Source: Candidatus Skiveiella danica
GTDB lineage: Bacteria > Pseudomonadota > Gammaproteobacteria > Burkholderiales > Burkholderiaceae_C
Assembly (NCBI GenBank): GCA_016721925.1
Contig: JADKHE010000001.1
Location: 484,107 to 548,106, forward strand
Length of the DNA stretch: 64,000 bases
Reading direction: 5' to 3'
Both the position numbers and the translations under genes were made by a program. Shown here one piece after another: positions 27,656-37,115 of this stretch. How positions within the stretch are numbered: position 1 is the stretch's first letter; the number at the start of each line of letters is the position of its first letter. Under the pieces are notes generated by a model, which was not told where the DNA came from, made no database searches, and was given only the letters and a program-made list of their open reading frames with translations.

Positions 27656-28435
27656 TCAAATGCCGCTGTAACGCACGCCGGTGTTCAGATTGAGGTCTTC
27701 CCGAATCTGGCGTGAGGGATAACTGGCAAGGCGTCTGGAAATTTCGCTGTTCGGGTCGTTCAGATCGCCGAAAAGAATTGCGCCGTGGCCGGCGTCCGAG
27801 CAAGCGCTCACGCAGGCGGGCATCTCGCCTTTGTCCACCTTGTGGACGCAGAGCGTACAGCCTTCTACTGTACCCATGCCCCGGGGGACGTCGGCCTTCT
27901 GGTTGCTCAGCGGCTGATGGACGAACGAGCGTGCCTTGTACGGGCAGGCCATGACGCAGTACCGGCAGCCAATGCAGATGTGTTTGTCGACCAGCACGAT
28001 GCCGTCGGCTCGCTTGAACGAGGCGCCCGTGGGGCAGACATCCACACAAGGTGGCTCGGCGCAGTGCTGGCACATCATGGGAAGGGACTGGGTCTTTCCC
28101 GTGCGAACCTCCTTGATTTCTATCTTGCGAATCCACTGGGAGTCCGTCGCTCGGGTTTCCCCCGAAAGACCATTCTCCGTGTTGCAGGCGGTGACGCAGT
28201 CGGTGCAGCCACTGGCACATTTTCCACTGTCGATCAGCATGCCCCAGCGGACCTTGCTGCTGGCACCACGGCTTGGCGCGGTGTCCGCAGTTGCCGCCTG
28301 CGCGATCTCGATCAGGCGCACGCCGGGAGCGATCATGATGCCCGCAAGACCGGCTGCGGCGACACCGAGGAAACCGCGGCGTCCCGACGTCGACTTCGGC
28401 GGCTGGATGGAGGGGGACTTGCTGTCCTGCGTCAT
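27656..28435 (-). CDS. dsrO: DsrO, periplasmic iron-sulfur protein
   Basis: 259 residues. The N-terminus carries a Tat signal (SGRRGFLGVAAAG) consistent with export. Cysteine clusters CASGCTDCVTAC, CQHCAEPPCVDVCPTGA, CIGCRYCVMACPYKA and CTLCVHK/CVSAC match the four-cluster ferredoxin of the DsrJOP part of DsrMKJOP. The ATG at 28435 overlaps the end of dsrJ by 4 bp. Confidence 0.93.
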   Translation of the reverse strand: MTQDSKSPSIQPPKSTSGRRGFLGVAAAGLAGIMIAPGVRLIEIAQAATADTAPSRGASSKVRWGMLIDSGKCASGCTDCVTACNTENGLSGETRATDSQWIRKIEIKEVRTGKTQSLPMMCQHCAEPPCVDVCPTGASFKRADGIVLVDKHICIGCRYCVMACPYKARSFVHQPLSNQKADVPRGMGTVEGCTLCVHKVDKGEMPACVSACSDAGHGAILFGDLNDPNSEISRRLASYPSRQIREDLNLNTGVRYSGI

Positions 28436-28935
28436 GGCTTGACCTGTTGGTGCAGCGCCAGCCCTTGCACCTGCGGCGCAGCGGCGGTTTGAGCAGGCTT
28501 TTCCTGGGGTGACGGGGGATGGGCGGCTGTTGGTGCTGGCTTGCTGGAATGGCACTCAAAGCAGTCAATCCTGACGGCAGCGAAGGCATGGCAACTCTGA
28601 CAGAAGTTGGTGCTTGCCGCTGCCACGCTGCCGGTCGCCTGGCTGGCATGGCAACCGATGCAGGCCTTCAGGCTGTACTTTGCGCCTCGAATGCCGCCGT
28701 GCATGGTGTCGTCGCGCTGGTGCTTGAGCAAATCCATATGATTGCGTCGCATGAGGGCGGGATCTTGGACGCACTTGTCGCCACGGGCGCTCTCGATGAT
28801 CGGCAGAGGCACTCGTCCCGCTGCGACCTGGGGCACCGCACCGCTGGCGCTGGCGGTAAGGGCGGTCGCCGACAACAGGCCCAACGCGAAAACCCGGCAA
28901 ACCGACCTGAAGGAAAAGCCAGCGAAAGGGCGCAT
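28432..28935 (-). CDS. dsrJ: DsrJ, triheme cytochrome c
   Basis: 167 residues. The signal sequence contains FALGLLSATALTASASG. Three haem sites are visible: CIGCH, CQSCH and CFECH. DsrJ is the periplasmic cytochrome of DsrMKJOP, known for an unusual Cys-ligated haem. A Cys in GDKCVQDP upstream of the haem sites is a candidate ligand. The C-terminal tail is Pro/Ala-rich and low in complexity. It starts 4 bp after the dsrL stop. Confidence 0.92.
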   Translation of the reverse strand: MRPFAGFSFRSVCRVFALGLLSATALTASASGAVPQVAAGRVPLPIIESARGDKCVQDPALMRRNHMDLLKHQRDDTMHGGIRGAKYSLKACIGCHASQATGSVAAASTNFCQSCHAFAAVRIDCFECHSSKPAPTAAHPPSPQEKPAQTAAAPQVQGLALHQQVKP

Positions 28936-28939
28936 GAAG

Positions 28940-30898
28940 TCAGTCCCCCAGCCCCATCTGGATGTAGCCAGTGGGGCACACGTCCGCGCAGATGTGACAA
29001 CCGATGCACTTGCTGTAGTCGGTATCCACATAGCGTCCGATCGTCGACTTGGACTTCGGCACCTTGAACACAGCGACCTGCGGGCAATAGACCACACAGT
29101 TGTCGCACTCAAAGCACTGTCCGCAACTCATGCAGCGCTTGGCCTCGGCCACGGCCTGGGCTTCCAGCAAGGGTTGCAGCCGCTCCTCGAAGTTGTTCAG
29201 CGCCTGCTCGGAGGTCAGTGACACGATGCCTCGCCGGTTGCGCGGGACGAAGGGAAAATGGCCCAGGAACAGTTCCTTGTGCGAAATCACGTATCGGTCC
29301 GAGCGGTTGTCGAAGTTGTGAATCGCCGCTGTGCTCTTGTCGGTTCCGCGGATCGGCTCGTGCACTTCGCTGAAGGCCAGACCCTTCTCGATCATCTTGC
29401 GCTTCAGGTCGAAGGTGTGCACGTCGATCTTGGGGCGCTTCTCCAGCGCTTCGCTTTGCAGAAAACGGTCTATTCCGTCGGCGGCAATCGCGCCGTGCCC
29501 GATGGCGGTGGTCAGCAGGTGTGGCCGCACCACGTCGCCACCCACGAAGAATCCGGGTTGCCCCTGCACCTGATAATTCTTGTCGCTGTTGACGGCACCC
29601 TTGCCGTTGTTGAACTCGTCCAAGCCGGTGAAATCGACCGCCTGGCCAATGGCCGAGACAATCAGGTCGGCCGGGATGTCTTCTTCCGTGCCTTCGATGG
29701 TCTTGATGTCCAGGCGACCGCCGACGATCTTCGCTTCGCATCGGACGATCCGCAGGGCAATCGCGCGGCCGTCTTCGCCACGGATCACCGCGAGTGGTGC
29801 CATGCCGCCGCGAATGGTGATGCCTTCGGACAGAGCGTGTTCCACTTCGTGCCGGGTGGCCTGCATCTTGTCCACGTCAAAGATGGTGGTCAACGTGACT
29901 TCCGCACCCTGGCGGACTGAAGCCTCGGCAACATCGTGCGCCACATGACCGGTAATGGCGTGCTCCGGGCGATCGGACTCATGGATCTTGTCGATGTGAC
30001 CCAGACGGCGGGCCACGGTCGCTACGTCAATGGACGTGTCGCCACCGCCAACCACTACGACGCGCTTGCCCACATGACGCAAGCGACCGTCGTTGAAAGC
30101 CTTCAGGAAGGACGTTGCGGTGACGCAATTGGGGGCCTCCGCACCTTCCACGGGCAGTGCCCGACCGGCTTGCGCGCCCAGCCCCAAGAAAACGGCATCA
30201 TATTCAGCGCGGATCTGCATCATGCTGATGTCGGTTCCGATCCGGCAGTTCAGGCGGGTCTTGATGCCGAGGTCAAGAATGCGCTGGATCTCGGCATCAA
30301 GGATGTCGCGTGGCGTGCGAAAGCCCGGGATGCCGTATCGCATCATGCCGCCAAGCTCCGCGCGCTCGTCAAAAAGGGTCACGTCGTGGCCCCTGAGCGC
30401 GAGCTGGTAGGCAGTGGACAGGCCGGCCGGGCCGCCACCGATCACGGCGACCGTCTTGCCGGTTTGCACTGTCGGCTTTGGGAAAGCTAGCTGGTTCTTG
30501 ATGGCGTAGTCACCGAGGAAGTGTTCGACCGAGTTGATGCCAACAAAATCTTCCACCTGGTTGCGGTTGCAGCCTGATTCGCATGGCGCTGGACAGACCC
30601 GGCCCATGACCGAGGGGAACGGGTTGGCTTCGGTCAGGCGTCGAAACGCGTACTCCTGCCAAGGCATACTGGTGGGGGGCTTCTCGATTCCGCGAACGAT
30701 GTTGAGGTAGCCTCGAATGTCTTCTCCGGCCGGGCAGCTCCCCTGGCAGGGCGGCGTGCTTTGAATATAGGTCGGACACTTGTGCGAGTGCCCGGCATCA
30801 AAGATGTCCTTCTGGAATGAGCGCACCTTGTTGTCGCCGTCTTTGTAACGTCGAAAGTTGAGGGGCTTTGCGGTGACGCTTTCTATGGGGGTGGACAT
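28940..30898 (-). CDS. dsrL: DsrL, NAD(P)H:acceptor oxidoreductase
   Basis: 652 residues. N-terminal cysteine-rich region CQGSCPAGEDIRGYL and CESGCNRNQVEDFVG; FAD site VAVIGGGPAGLSTAYQLALR; NAD(P) site VVVVGGGDTSIDVATVAR; and two C-terminal [4Fe-4S] sites (CMSCGQCFECDNC, CIGCHICADVCP). In sulfur oxidisers DsrL takes electrons released by DsrAB and reduces NAD(P)+. A clear ribosome-binding site (GGAGACTCC) precedes the start. A homologous but shorter protein is encoded at 53727-55352. Confidence 0.95.
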   Translation of the reverse strand: MSTPIESVTAKPLNFRRYKDGDNKVRSFQKDIFDAGHSHKCPTYIQSTPPCQGSCPAGEDIRGYLNIVRGIEKPPTSMPWQEYAFRRLTEANPFPSVMGRVCPAPCESGCNRNQVEDFVGINSVEHFLGDYAIKNQLAFPKPTVQTGKTVAVIGGGPAGLSTAYQLALRGHDVTLFDERAELGGMMRYGIPGFRTPRDILDAEIQRILDLGIKTRLNCRIGTDISMMQIRAEYDAVFLGLGAQAGRALPVEGAEAPNCVTATSFLKAFNDGRLRHVGKRVVVVGGGDTSIDVATVARRLGHIDKIHESDRPEHAITGHVAHDVAEASVRQGAEVTLTTIFDVDKMQATRHEVEHALSEGITIRGGMAPLAVIRGEDGRAIALRIVRCEAKIVGGRLDIKTIEGTEEDIPADLIVSAIGQAVDFTGLDEFNNGKGAVNSDKNYQVQGQPGFFVGGDVVRPHLLTTAIGHGAIAADGIDRFLQSEALEKRPKIDVHTFDLKRKMIEKGLAFSEVHEPIRGTDKSTAAIHNFDNRSDRYVISHKELFLGHFPFVPRNRRGIVSLTSEQALNNFEERLQPLLEAQAVAEAKRCMSCGQCFECDNCVVYCPQVAVFKVPKSKSTIGRYVDTDYSKCIGCHICADVCPTGYIQMGLGD

Positions 30899-30940
30899 AA
30901 CGGAGTCTCCTGATGTTTGAATACGCAGCGCTGGGATGGA

Positions 30941-32434
30941 CTACTTGTCGCCCAGGCGGATGGCCTTGCTGACCAGCTGATGCACACCGCCGACCATGCC
31001 CATGTTGAAGCCGTAATACGGCAGCACTTTCGTGAACTGGGCCTTGCAGATGGCGCAAATGGTGGCCATGAAGTTGACGCCATGGTCGTCCACCACGTTC
31101 TTCAACGCTTCCATCCGTGGCAAGGCGCCCTTGACGCGCAGCTCCATCAGGTCGTCGGTCAGCAGGCCGCCCCCACCGCCACAGCAAAAGGTGCCTTCAT
31201 GGATAGTCTGCGGCGCCATGTCATGGAAATGGTTGGCGACCGAGGTGATGATCCTGCGGGGAATCACGAACTGCCCACCGGGCATGTTGCCCATTCGCGA
31301 GGCACGTGCCACGTTGCAGGAGTCATGGAATGTGATGATCCGGTCGTCGTTGGCTTCTTTGTCGAAGCTGAGGGCGCCACGCTGGATCAGGTCATCAGTC
31401 ACTTCGCAGATGTGCTGCGGTACCGGGTAGCGTGGATCAAGGTAGTCAAACGGGCCGATCAGTGTGTTCCAGAAGCTGTAGGCCACACGCCAGGCATGGC
31501 CACATTCGCCGACGACGATACGTTTGACGCCCAGTTCCAACGCCGCTTCGCGCACCCGCATCGAGATATTGCGCATCTGCTCATAGTTGCCAATGAACAT
31601 ACCAAAATTGCCCGCCTCCGACGCATGCGAACTCAGTGTCCAGCTGATGCCGGCGGCGTGGAACACTTTGGCGTAGCCGATCAGGCTTTCGACGTGGGGC
31701 TCGGAGAAAAAGTCCGCCGACGGCGTAATGAGCAGTACCTCGGCGCCCTTGACGTTGAGCGGGAACTTGATGTCCAGGCCGGTGTCGTCCTTTGTGTCTT
31801 CTTCAAGGCCTTCGAGTGTGTTCTCCAGCGCCGGGCCGGGTATGCCCAGGTTGTTGCCGATACGGTGCACCTTGCCGATGATTTCGTTCGAGTACTTCTG
31901 CCCCATTCCGACGGAGGCCATGATTTCGCGCGCGGCCATGGTGACCTCGGCCGTGTCGATGCCGTAGGGGCAGAAGACCGAGCACCGGCGGCATTCGGAG
32001 CACTGGTTGAAATAGCTATACCACTCGTCCAGTACCTCGCGCGTCAGGTCAACCGCGCCCACCAGCCTGGGGAAATGCTTGCCGGCAAAGGTGAAGTAAC
32101 GGCGGTAGACCTTGCGCATCAGATCCTGGCGTGCCACCGGCATGTTCTTCGGGTCGCCGGTGCCTAGGAAGTAGTGGCATTTGTCGGAGCAGGCGCCGCA
32201 GTGCACGCAAGCGTCCATGTAGACCTGGAGCGAGCGGTATTTGCCCAGCAGCTCACCCATCTTGGCGATGGCCTTGTCCTGCCAGTCATCCACCAGTTCG
32301 CCGGGAAAGCCGAGTGCCGTCTGAATCGGCGCATTCGCCACGAAGGGCTTGAGGTGCGACATGGCACCGACCTGCACCAGGGGGATGACCGGATAGCTCT
32401 TGAGCTTGGGGGTGTCAAACGCGGCTGTGGCCAT
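30941..32434 (-). CDS. dsrK: DsrK, heterodisulfide reductase-like iron-sulfur subunit
   Basis: 497 residues. Two [4Fe-4S] sites (CVHCGACSDKC, CSECRRCSVFCPYG) are followed by CCG-type domains with CGHAWR, FHDSCNVAR, FCCGGGGGLL and ICAICKAQF. DsrK is the HdrD-like catalytic part of DsrMKJOP and interacts with the DsrC disulfide/trisulfide. It follows dsrM by 15 bp and precedes dsrL by 42 bp. Confidence 0.95.
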   Translation of the reverse strand: MATAAFDTPKLKSYPVIPLVQVGAMSHLKPFVANAPIQTALGFPGELVDDWQDKAIAKMGELLGKYRSLQVYMDACVHCGACSDKCHYFLGTGDPKNMPVARQDLMRKVYRRYFTFAGKHFPRLVGAVDLTREVLDEWYSYFNQCSECRRCSVFCPYGIDTAEVTMAAREIMASVGMGQKYSNEIIGKVHRIGNNLGIPGPALENTLEGLEEDTKDDTGLDIKFPLNVKGAEVLLITPSADFFSEPHVESLIGYAKVFHAAGISWTLSSHASEAGNFGMFIGNYEQMRNISMRVREAALELGVKRIVVGECGHAWRVAYSFWNTLIGPFDYLDPRYPVPQHICEVTDDLIQRGALSFDKEANDDRIITFHDSCNVARASRMGNMPGGQFVIPRRIITSVANHFHDMAPQTIHEGTFCCGGGGGLLTDDLMELRVKGALPRMEALKNVVDDHGVNFMATICAICKAQFTKVLPYYGFNMGMVGGVHQLVSKAIRLGDK

Positions 32435-32449
32435 GATAGGTGCGGTTGC

Positions 32450-33184
32450 TCAGGGACGCTTGTCCAGCGCGGCGGCCCAAGCCGAGACATGACGAACCTC
32501 GCGGGCGTTGTCAGCCTGGTTGCGGGTCGGGCTGAAAAACAGACCTGGTGCGTGGAGCAATTTGCTGATGGGGAAAACGATCATCAATCCGGCAACGAGT
32601 GCCAGATGAATCAGAAGGACCGGATCGGCGGGCACCGGCGGCCAGTCAAAGCGCATCAGGCCGAGCACGAAAACCTTCACGGCCACGATGTCGGTGTGTG
32701 CGACGAAACGCATCGCCATGCCGGTTAGCCCGATCGCAATCAGCAGCGCCAGCATCAGGTGATCCGAAGGTGTGGAGATGTAGCGCACGCGGTCGACCAG
32801 CCAGCGTCTTGCCCACAAGCCACCGAGCGCCGCAACCAGTGCAAAACCGGCATAGGTGCCAAACGGCTGGATCAGAACGATGGGCATCCAGACCGGCTCC
32901 TGGAAATATCTCAGGTGGCGCAAAACCACCAGCAAAAGTGCGAAATGGAACGTCCAGCCAAACACCCAGGTCCATTTGCTGGACTTGAAGAGACTCTCAA
33001 AAAAAACCACTTCCCGTGCCATGCGCAAACTCACACCGCCGGTCGTTACCGGCGCCGGGGTCGTGGCAATCTTCAGCGGCGCCGGGGTTTTGGCGTAGCT
33101 CCGGATCTTCACTGCCAAGCCAATGACGAACACGCCGGTGGCAAAGTAGAACAACACCGTATAGAAGATCGTCAGCAGCGTCAT
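32450..33184 (-). CDS. dsrM: DsrM, haem b membrane subunit
   Basis: 244 residues with about five or six membrane helices (FYTVLFYFATGVFVIGLAV, FHFALLLVVLRHLRYF, LVAGLMIVFPISKLLHAP) and the paired histidines expected of a NarI-like dihaem cytochrome b. Within DsrMKJOP it links DsrK on the cytoplasmic side to quinone. It is somewhat short but typical for oxidative dsr operons. Confidence 0.92.
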   Translation of the reverse strand: MTLLTIFYTVLFYFATGVFVIGLAVKIRSYAKTPAPLKIATTPAPVTTGGVSLRMAREVVFFESLFKSSKWTWVFGWTFHFALLLVVLRHLRYFQEPVWMPIVLIQPFGTYAGFALVAALGGLWARRWLVDRVRYISTPSDHLMLALLIAIGLTGMAMRFVAHTDIVAVKVFVLGLMRFDWPPVPADPVLLIHLALVAGLMIVFPISKLLHAPGLFFSPTRNQADNAREVRHVSAWAAALDKRP

Positions 33185-33235
33185 GGACAGGGCCGGCAGT
33201 CTAGGAGCGCATCACGAATCGCGGGGGCGTCGGAC

Positions 33236-33568
33236 TCAGATACAGCCGGTTGGCTTGGGCAGGCCGGCGATCTTGCAGGCCTGCTTGGCCGGCCCGTAGG
33301 GGAACAAGTCGTAGAGATATTTGCTGTTGCCTTTTTCCTCGCCGAACTGCTTGCCGATGGCCTTCGTCAACACCCTGACCGCGGGCGCGATCTGGTACTC
33401 GTTGTAGTATTCACGCAGGAAATTGATGACTTCCCAGTGGTTGTCGGTAAGCGGCACTTTTTCCTCTTCAGCAAGATGCTCGGCCGCCTCTTTGGTCCAA
33501 TCGGCCAAGTTGAGGAGGTAGCCCTCTTCGTCTGTTTCGTAGGTCTTGCCGCTGATTTCAAAGCTCAT
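33236..33568 (-). CDS. dsrC: DsrC, sulfur-carrier protein with both redox cysteines
   Basis: 110 residues. The C-terminal arm KQACKIAGLPKPTGCI has Cys98 and the penultimate Cys109, eleven residues apart as in functional DsrC. The core LTDNHWEVINFLREYYNEYQ is also diagnostic. It receives sulfur from DsrEFH and delivers it to DsrAB as a persulfide or trisulfide. It is the only one of three DsrC-family sequences in this window that keeps the cysteines. Confidence 0.96.
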   Translation of the reverse strand: MSFEISGKTYETDEEGYLLNLADWTKEAAEHLAEEEKVPLTDNHWEVINFLREYYNEYQIAPAVRVLTKAIGKQFGEEKGNSKYLYDLFPYGPAKQACKIAGLPKPTGCI

Positions 33569-33610
33569 GTTTTTCTCCAGATAAAAAAGTTGTAGCGGGG
33601 CGCGATGGCC

Positions 33611-33910
33611 TCACAGCCATGAATGCGAGGTGCTGTATTCCAGTGTCAGATCGACGAAGCCAGGATAGTCGACCAGCGTCACGCCGTCGATCAGCTTGCC
33701 GGTCACTCCGCGGGCGTCCATGTCAGGCTGGAGCGCATAGACCTTGAGGCTGGTGCAGGCTTGGCGAACACGGGCTTCAGCGGCGCTGCCAGCGGTGGCG
33801 GCGTAGATCCCGTCCTCGATCAGCAGCAATGCATGACCGGGCTGCGCCATGCGCAGACAGGTGTCCAGGGTCGTGGTCTGGAAGGGTGATTTATTGACGA
33901 TGTGCAACAT
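33611..33910 (-). CDS. dsrH: DsrH (TusB family) sulfurtransferase subunit
   Basis: 99 residues. The N-terminus MLHIVNKSPFQTTTLDTCLR includes Cys18 at the position of the active Cys of DsrH, and LLLIEDGIYAA is typical of TusB/DsrH. It forms the hexameric DsrE2F2H2 complex that relays sulfur to DsrC. The gene lies 42 bp before dsrC. Confidence 0.92.
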   Translation of the reverse strand: MLHIVNKSPFQTTTLDTCLRMAQPGHALLLIEDGIYAATAGSAAEARVRQACTSLKVYALQPDMDARGVTGKLIDGVTLVDYPGFVDLTLEYSTSHSWL

Positions 33911-33925
33911 GGGAGTTCGTTTTCT

Positions 33926-34318
33926 TCAAAAGCTCAGGATCACATCCTGTTGCGCCATGAGTTGCCCCATTTGCTGGGCATCCAGGACTTCCACGGGAAC
34001 CAGCAGGTCTTTTTCGGTCAGGCCACGCTGCTCCAGCGAAGCCTGGTCCACATACAGCTTTTCAACGTCATAGCCGTCCAGCGCGCGGTAGCTGGGCGAG
34101 AAGTTCTTGATGCCGATGCCTTTGGTCTGCTGTCCTTTGACCAACTCATAGACGCCGTCGTCGATGAAGACCAGGCTCACGTCCTGGTCAAAGGTCGCGG
34201 TAATCAGCACAACCTCAAGGCTTTCCAGCGCATAAATCGTCCCGTAGGGCGCCTTGCGGTTCACAAACATGAACTTCTTCACTTTGGGACCGCCGGTTGC
34301 AGCTTGTTGTTCGCTCAT
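33926..34318 (-). CDS. dsrF: DsrF (TusC family) sulfurtransferase subunit
   Basis: 130 residues. FVNRKAPYGTIYALESLEVV and DVSLVFIDDGVYELVKGQ are the TusC/DsrF signatures. No cysteine is present, in line with DsrF having a structural rather than catalytic role in DsrEFH. It is placed between dsrE and dsrH with gaps of 23 and 15 bp. Confidence 0.93.
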   Translation of the reverse strand: MSEQQAATGGPKVKKFMFVNRKAPYGTIYALESLEVVLITATFDQDVSLVFIDDGVYELVKGQQTKGIGIKNFSPSYRALDGYDVEKLYVDQASLEQRGLTEKDLLVPVEVLDAQQMGQLMAQQDVILSF

Positions 34319-34341
34319 TTCGGGTGTTTCCCTTTAGTCGG

Positions 34342-34701
34342 TTAGTCGCCAAACGTGATCAGGCGATCCGCCTTGATGCCGCTGTCCACCAATTGGCCCA
34401 GACCCGAGATGCGAAACCCCGGTGCCAGGACTTCTTCCTTGATGCCGCGGCGCAGGGCGGCCGCAACACAAACCACGAGGTCCACCTTGTGTTCGGCGGC
34501 GATGGCTGACCAGCGGTTGACCACATGGCGATCGTCCTGTGGCGGTTCGGTGAGCCGGGTCGCGTTGTTGACGCCATCGTGATAGAAAAAAACGCGTTGA
34601 ATTTCATGGCCCTTGGCCAGTGCAGCGACCACAAACTGGTACGCGCTGTCTGATGCCTGATGCGTGTAAGGACCTTCACTCACAAGTAAACCGAATTTCA
34701 T
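34342..34701 (-). CDS. dsrE: DsrE (TusD family) catalytic sulfurtransferase subunit
   Basis: 119 residues from the ATG at 34701, chosen over an upstream in-frame ATG because it gives the conserved MKFGLLVSEGPY start. Cys78 (HKVDLVVCVAAALRRG) matches the essential persulfide-carrying Cys78 described for Allochromatium DsrE. Presence of dsrEFH marks the operon as the oxidative type. Confidence 0.94.
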   Translation of the reverse strand: MKFGLLVSEGPYTHQASDSAYQFVVAALAKGHEIQRVFFYHDGVNNATRLTEPPQDDRHVVNRWSAIAAEHKVDLVVCVAAALRRGIKEEVLAPGFRISGLGQLVDSGIKADRLITFGD

Positions 34702-34724
34702 GGTGCAGTCAATTCTGGTATCAA

Positions 34725-35795
34725 TCAAAACCGGATATGCGTCGAGGCGTTCAGGCTGGAGCGTGAACCGCGCCAGTCGTCAATCAGGTACTTGGTGAAG
34801 GGCAGGTCGCACTTCTCGAAGAACTGTGGCCAGCCGATTCGCTCGATCCAGTCAGACACCCGCTCCCACGAACGTGCGTCCTCTTTGTAGGTGTAAAGGA
34901 TCTTCTTGACCATGGCAGACACTTCCGGCCAGCGCGGCGGGTTGTTGGGCAGACCCGAGGCGACCATCTTCATGAACGTGGGCTTGCCGCGTGCATTGGA
35001 GTTCTTTCCGCCGACCCAGATCGCCAGTTTGCTGTGCTCTGGGTCGTTGATCTGCATCGGAGGGCACGGTGGGTAGCAGGCGCCACAGCACATGCACTTG
35101 GTCTCGTCGATTTCCAGCGAAGGCTTGCCATTGACCATGGCCGGGCGGATGGCGGCCACAGGGCAGCGCGCCACCACTGTGGGGCGCTCGCACATGTTGG
35201 CCACAAGATCGTGGTTGATCTTGGGCGGCTTGGTGTGCTGGATGACGATGGCGATGTCAGCCTGGCCGCCGCAGTTGATCTCGCAGCAGGAGGTTGACAG
35301 GTGCACCCGGTTGGGCATTTCTTCCTTGATGAACTCGGCGTGCAGGTCGTCCATCAGGGCTTTGACGGCGCCTGATGCGTCGGTGCCCGGAATATCGCAA
35401 TGCAGCCAACCCTGGGTGTGCGCGATGGAGGACACCGAGTTGCCGGTTCCGCCCACGGGAAAACCGTTGCTGGTGAGTGCCTCGATAAGCGGCGCCACTC
35501 GACCCGCATCCGACACCATGTATTCGATGTTGCTGCGAATTGTGAAGCGTACATGGCCGTCGGCGTAGGTGTCAGCGATGTCGCACAACTTGCGGATGGT
35601 GTACAGGTCCATCTGGCGCTGCGTGCCGGCACGAACTGTCCAGATTTCGTCACCGGTGTGCGAAACGTGATGCAGAACGCCTGGTCTGGGCCGGTCGTGG
35701 TATTTCCAGTTGCCATAGTTCTTCAGCATCAGCGGATGCAGGTACTGCTTGCTGTCTGGTACGCCGCTTTCAATGGGGGTGCGCATGGTTGCCAT
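34725..35795 (-). CDS. dsrB: DsrB, reverse dissimilatory sulfite reductase beta subunit
   Basis: 356 residues. Siroheme/[4Fe-4S] ligand region STSCCEINCGGQADIA with a later CERPTVVARCP, and a ferredoxin-type insertion CMCCGACYPPCPP. Together with DsrA it oxidises DsrC-bound sulfur to sulfite in the cytoplasm. The dsrA stop lies 39 bp upstream. The presence of dsrEFH and dsrL points to the oxidative enzyme. Confidence 0.96.
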   Translation of the reverse strand: MATMRTPIESGVPDSKQYLHPLMLKNYGNWKYHDRPRPGVLHHVSHTGDEIWTVRAGTQRQMDLYTIRKLCDIADTYADGHVRFTIRSNIEYMVSDAGRVAPLIEALTSNGFPVGGTGNSVSSIAHTQGWLHCDIPGTDASGAVKALMDDLHAEFIKEEMPNRVHLSTSCCEINCGGQADIAIVIQHTKPPKINHDLVANMCERPTVVARCPVAAIRPAMVNGKPSLEIDETKCMCCGACYPPCPPMQINDPEHSKLAIWVGGKNSNARGKPTFMKMVASGLPNNPPRWPEVSAMVKKILYTYKEDARSWERVSDWIERIGWPQFFEKCDLPFTKYLIDDWRGSRSSLNASTHIRF

Positions 35796-35834
35796 GTTTG
35801 TCTTCCTGTTTTCGTCGGAAACTTTGAACGAAAT

Positions 35835-37115
35835 TCAAGCCGCTGCTTTACGGGCGTTGATTTTGGCCACTTCGTCGTCCCAGCCGTCAGTACGAACGTA
35901 GGGGTTCGTTCGCGGCGTGGAAACCATATTGGGATCAATTTCCAGACCGATGCCTTCGAGGAAGTTGATCAGGCCAATTCGCTCAATCATTTCGCCGGTC
36001 CGCTCATGCTCCAGTGCGTTCTCGGCAAAGAAGTCAATGGATTTCTGGGCAAGCTCGACCAGCGCCTCGTAGTCTTCATCGGTCTTCATGGGCATGAATG
36101 GCGTCACCACCGTGCCCATCAGGTCGCCAATCTTGAGGGTGCGCTTGCCACCCATCAGCACCGTCACGCCCTTGTCTGTGCCAGTCGCTAGGGCACCGGT
36201 CATCACGTTGATGCAGTGCATGCATCGGACACAGTCGGCATTGTTAATCTCCAGCGACTGGGTGTCGTTGAGTGCCACGCTGCTGATCTTCGGTCCGGTG
36301 GAGACGTCCTTGGTCTCCTTGAGCATGATGGCCTTGGTCGGGCAGCGGCTCACCACGTCGTTCACCAGTTCGGTCATGCCATGCTTGACAAACCACTTGC
36401 GCGCCAGTTTTTCGTCGGTGCGGATGTTGTCTCGCCAGGTTCCAATCACCGCCATGTCTGCGCGCTGGATCGAGTTCATACAGTCGTTCGGGCAGCCCGA
36501 GAACTTGAACTTGAACTTGTAGGGCAGTGCCGGACGGTGCATGTCGTCCAGGAAGGTATTGACGACCTGGCGGTGCGCCCGGGCTTCGTCGAAGCACGAT
36601 TGCTCGCAACGCGCCGCGCCGACGCAGGACATGGAGGTGCGCACGGCCGGACCAGCGCCACCCAGGTCAAAGCCCAGTTCGTTGAGTTCGTCAAACGCAC
36701 CCTGTACGTTGGCGGTGCTGGCGCCCTGAAACATGATGTCGCCGGATTGGCCGTGGAAGGCAATCAGCCCGGAGCCATGCTTTTCCCAGATGTCACACAT
36801 CTTGCGCAGAACGTCGGTGTTGTAGTGCATGCCGGCAGGGGGCTGCACCCGAAGGGTGTGAAATTCCTTGGAGGCTGGAAACATCTCGGCCACCTCGGAG
36901 AAGCGCGGGATCACGCCGCCACCGTAGCCGAAGACCCCGACCGTGCCACCCTTCCAGTAGCCCTTGCGGGTCTTGTAGGAGTGCTCGAGCTGACCCATCA
37001 GGTCGGTCATGTAGTCGTTGTCCTTCGCCAGCCGCTTCAGGCCAGTGACAAAACTGGGCCACGGACCGCTCTCCAACTGGTCAAGCATCGGGGTATCGTG
37101 CTGTTTCTTGCTCAT
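35835..37115 (-). CDS. dsrA: DsrA, reverse dissimilatory sulfite reductase alpha subunit
   Basis: 426 residues from the ATG at 37115, which has a strong AGGAGA ribosome-binding site. The 54 extra residues of the longer frame are not DsrA-like. The siroheme/[4Fe-4S] ligands are in SCVGAARCEQSC and SGCPNDC; the ferredoxin insertion has CVRCMHCINV. It is the first gene of the fifteen-gene dsr operon that runs to cobA. Confidence 0.97.
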   Translation of the reverse strand: MSKKQHDTPMLDQLESGPWPSFVTGLKRLAKDNDYMTDLMGQLEHSYKTRKGYWKGGTVGVFGYGGGVIPRFSEVAEMFPASKEFHTLRVQPPAGMHYNTDVLRKMCDIWEKHGSGLIAFHGQSGDIMFQGASTANVQGAFDELNELGFDLGGAGPAVRTSMSCVGAARCEQSCFDEARAHRQVVNTFLDDMHRPALPYKFKFKFSGCPNDCMNSIQRADMAVIGTWRDNIRTDEKLARKWFVKHGMTELVNDVVSRCPTKAIMLKETKDVSTGPKISSVALNDTQSLEINNADCVRCMHCINVMTGALATGTDKGVTVLMGGKRTLKIGDLMGTVVTPFMPMKTDEDYEALVELAQKSIDFFAENALEHERTGEMIERIGLINFLEGIGLEIDPNMVSTPRTNPYVRTDGWDDEVAKINARKAAA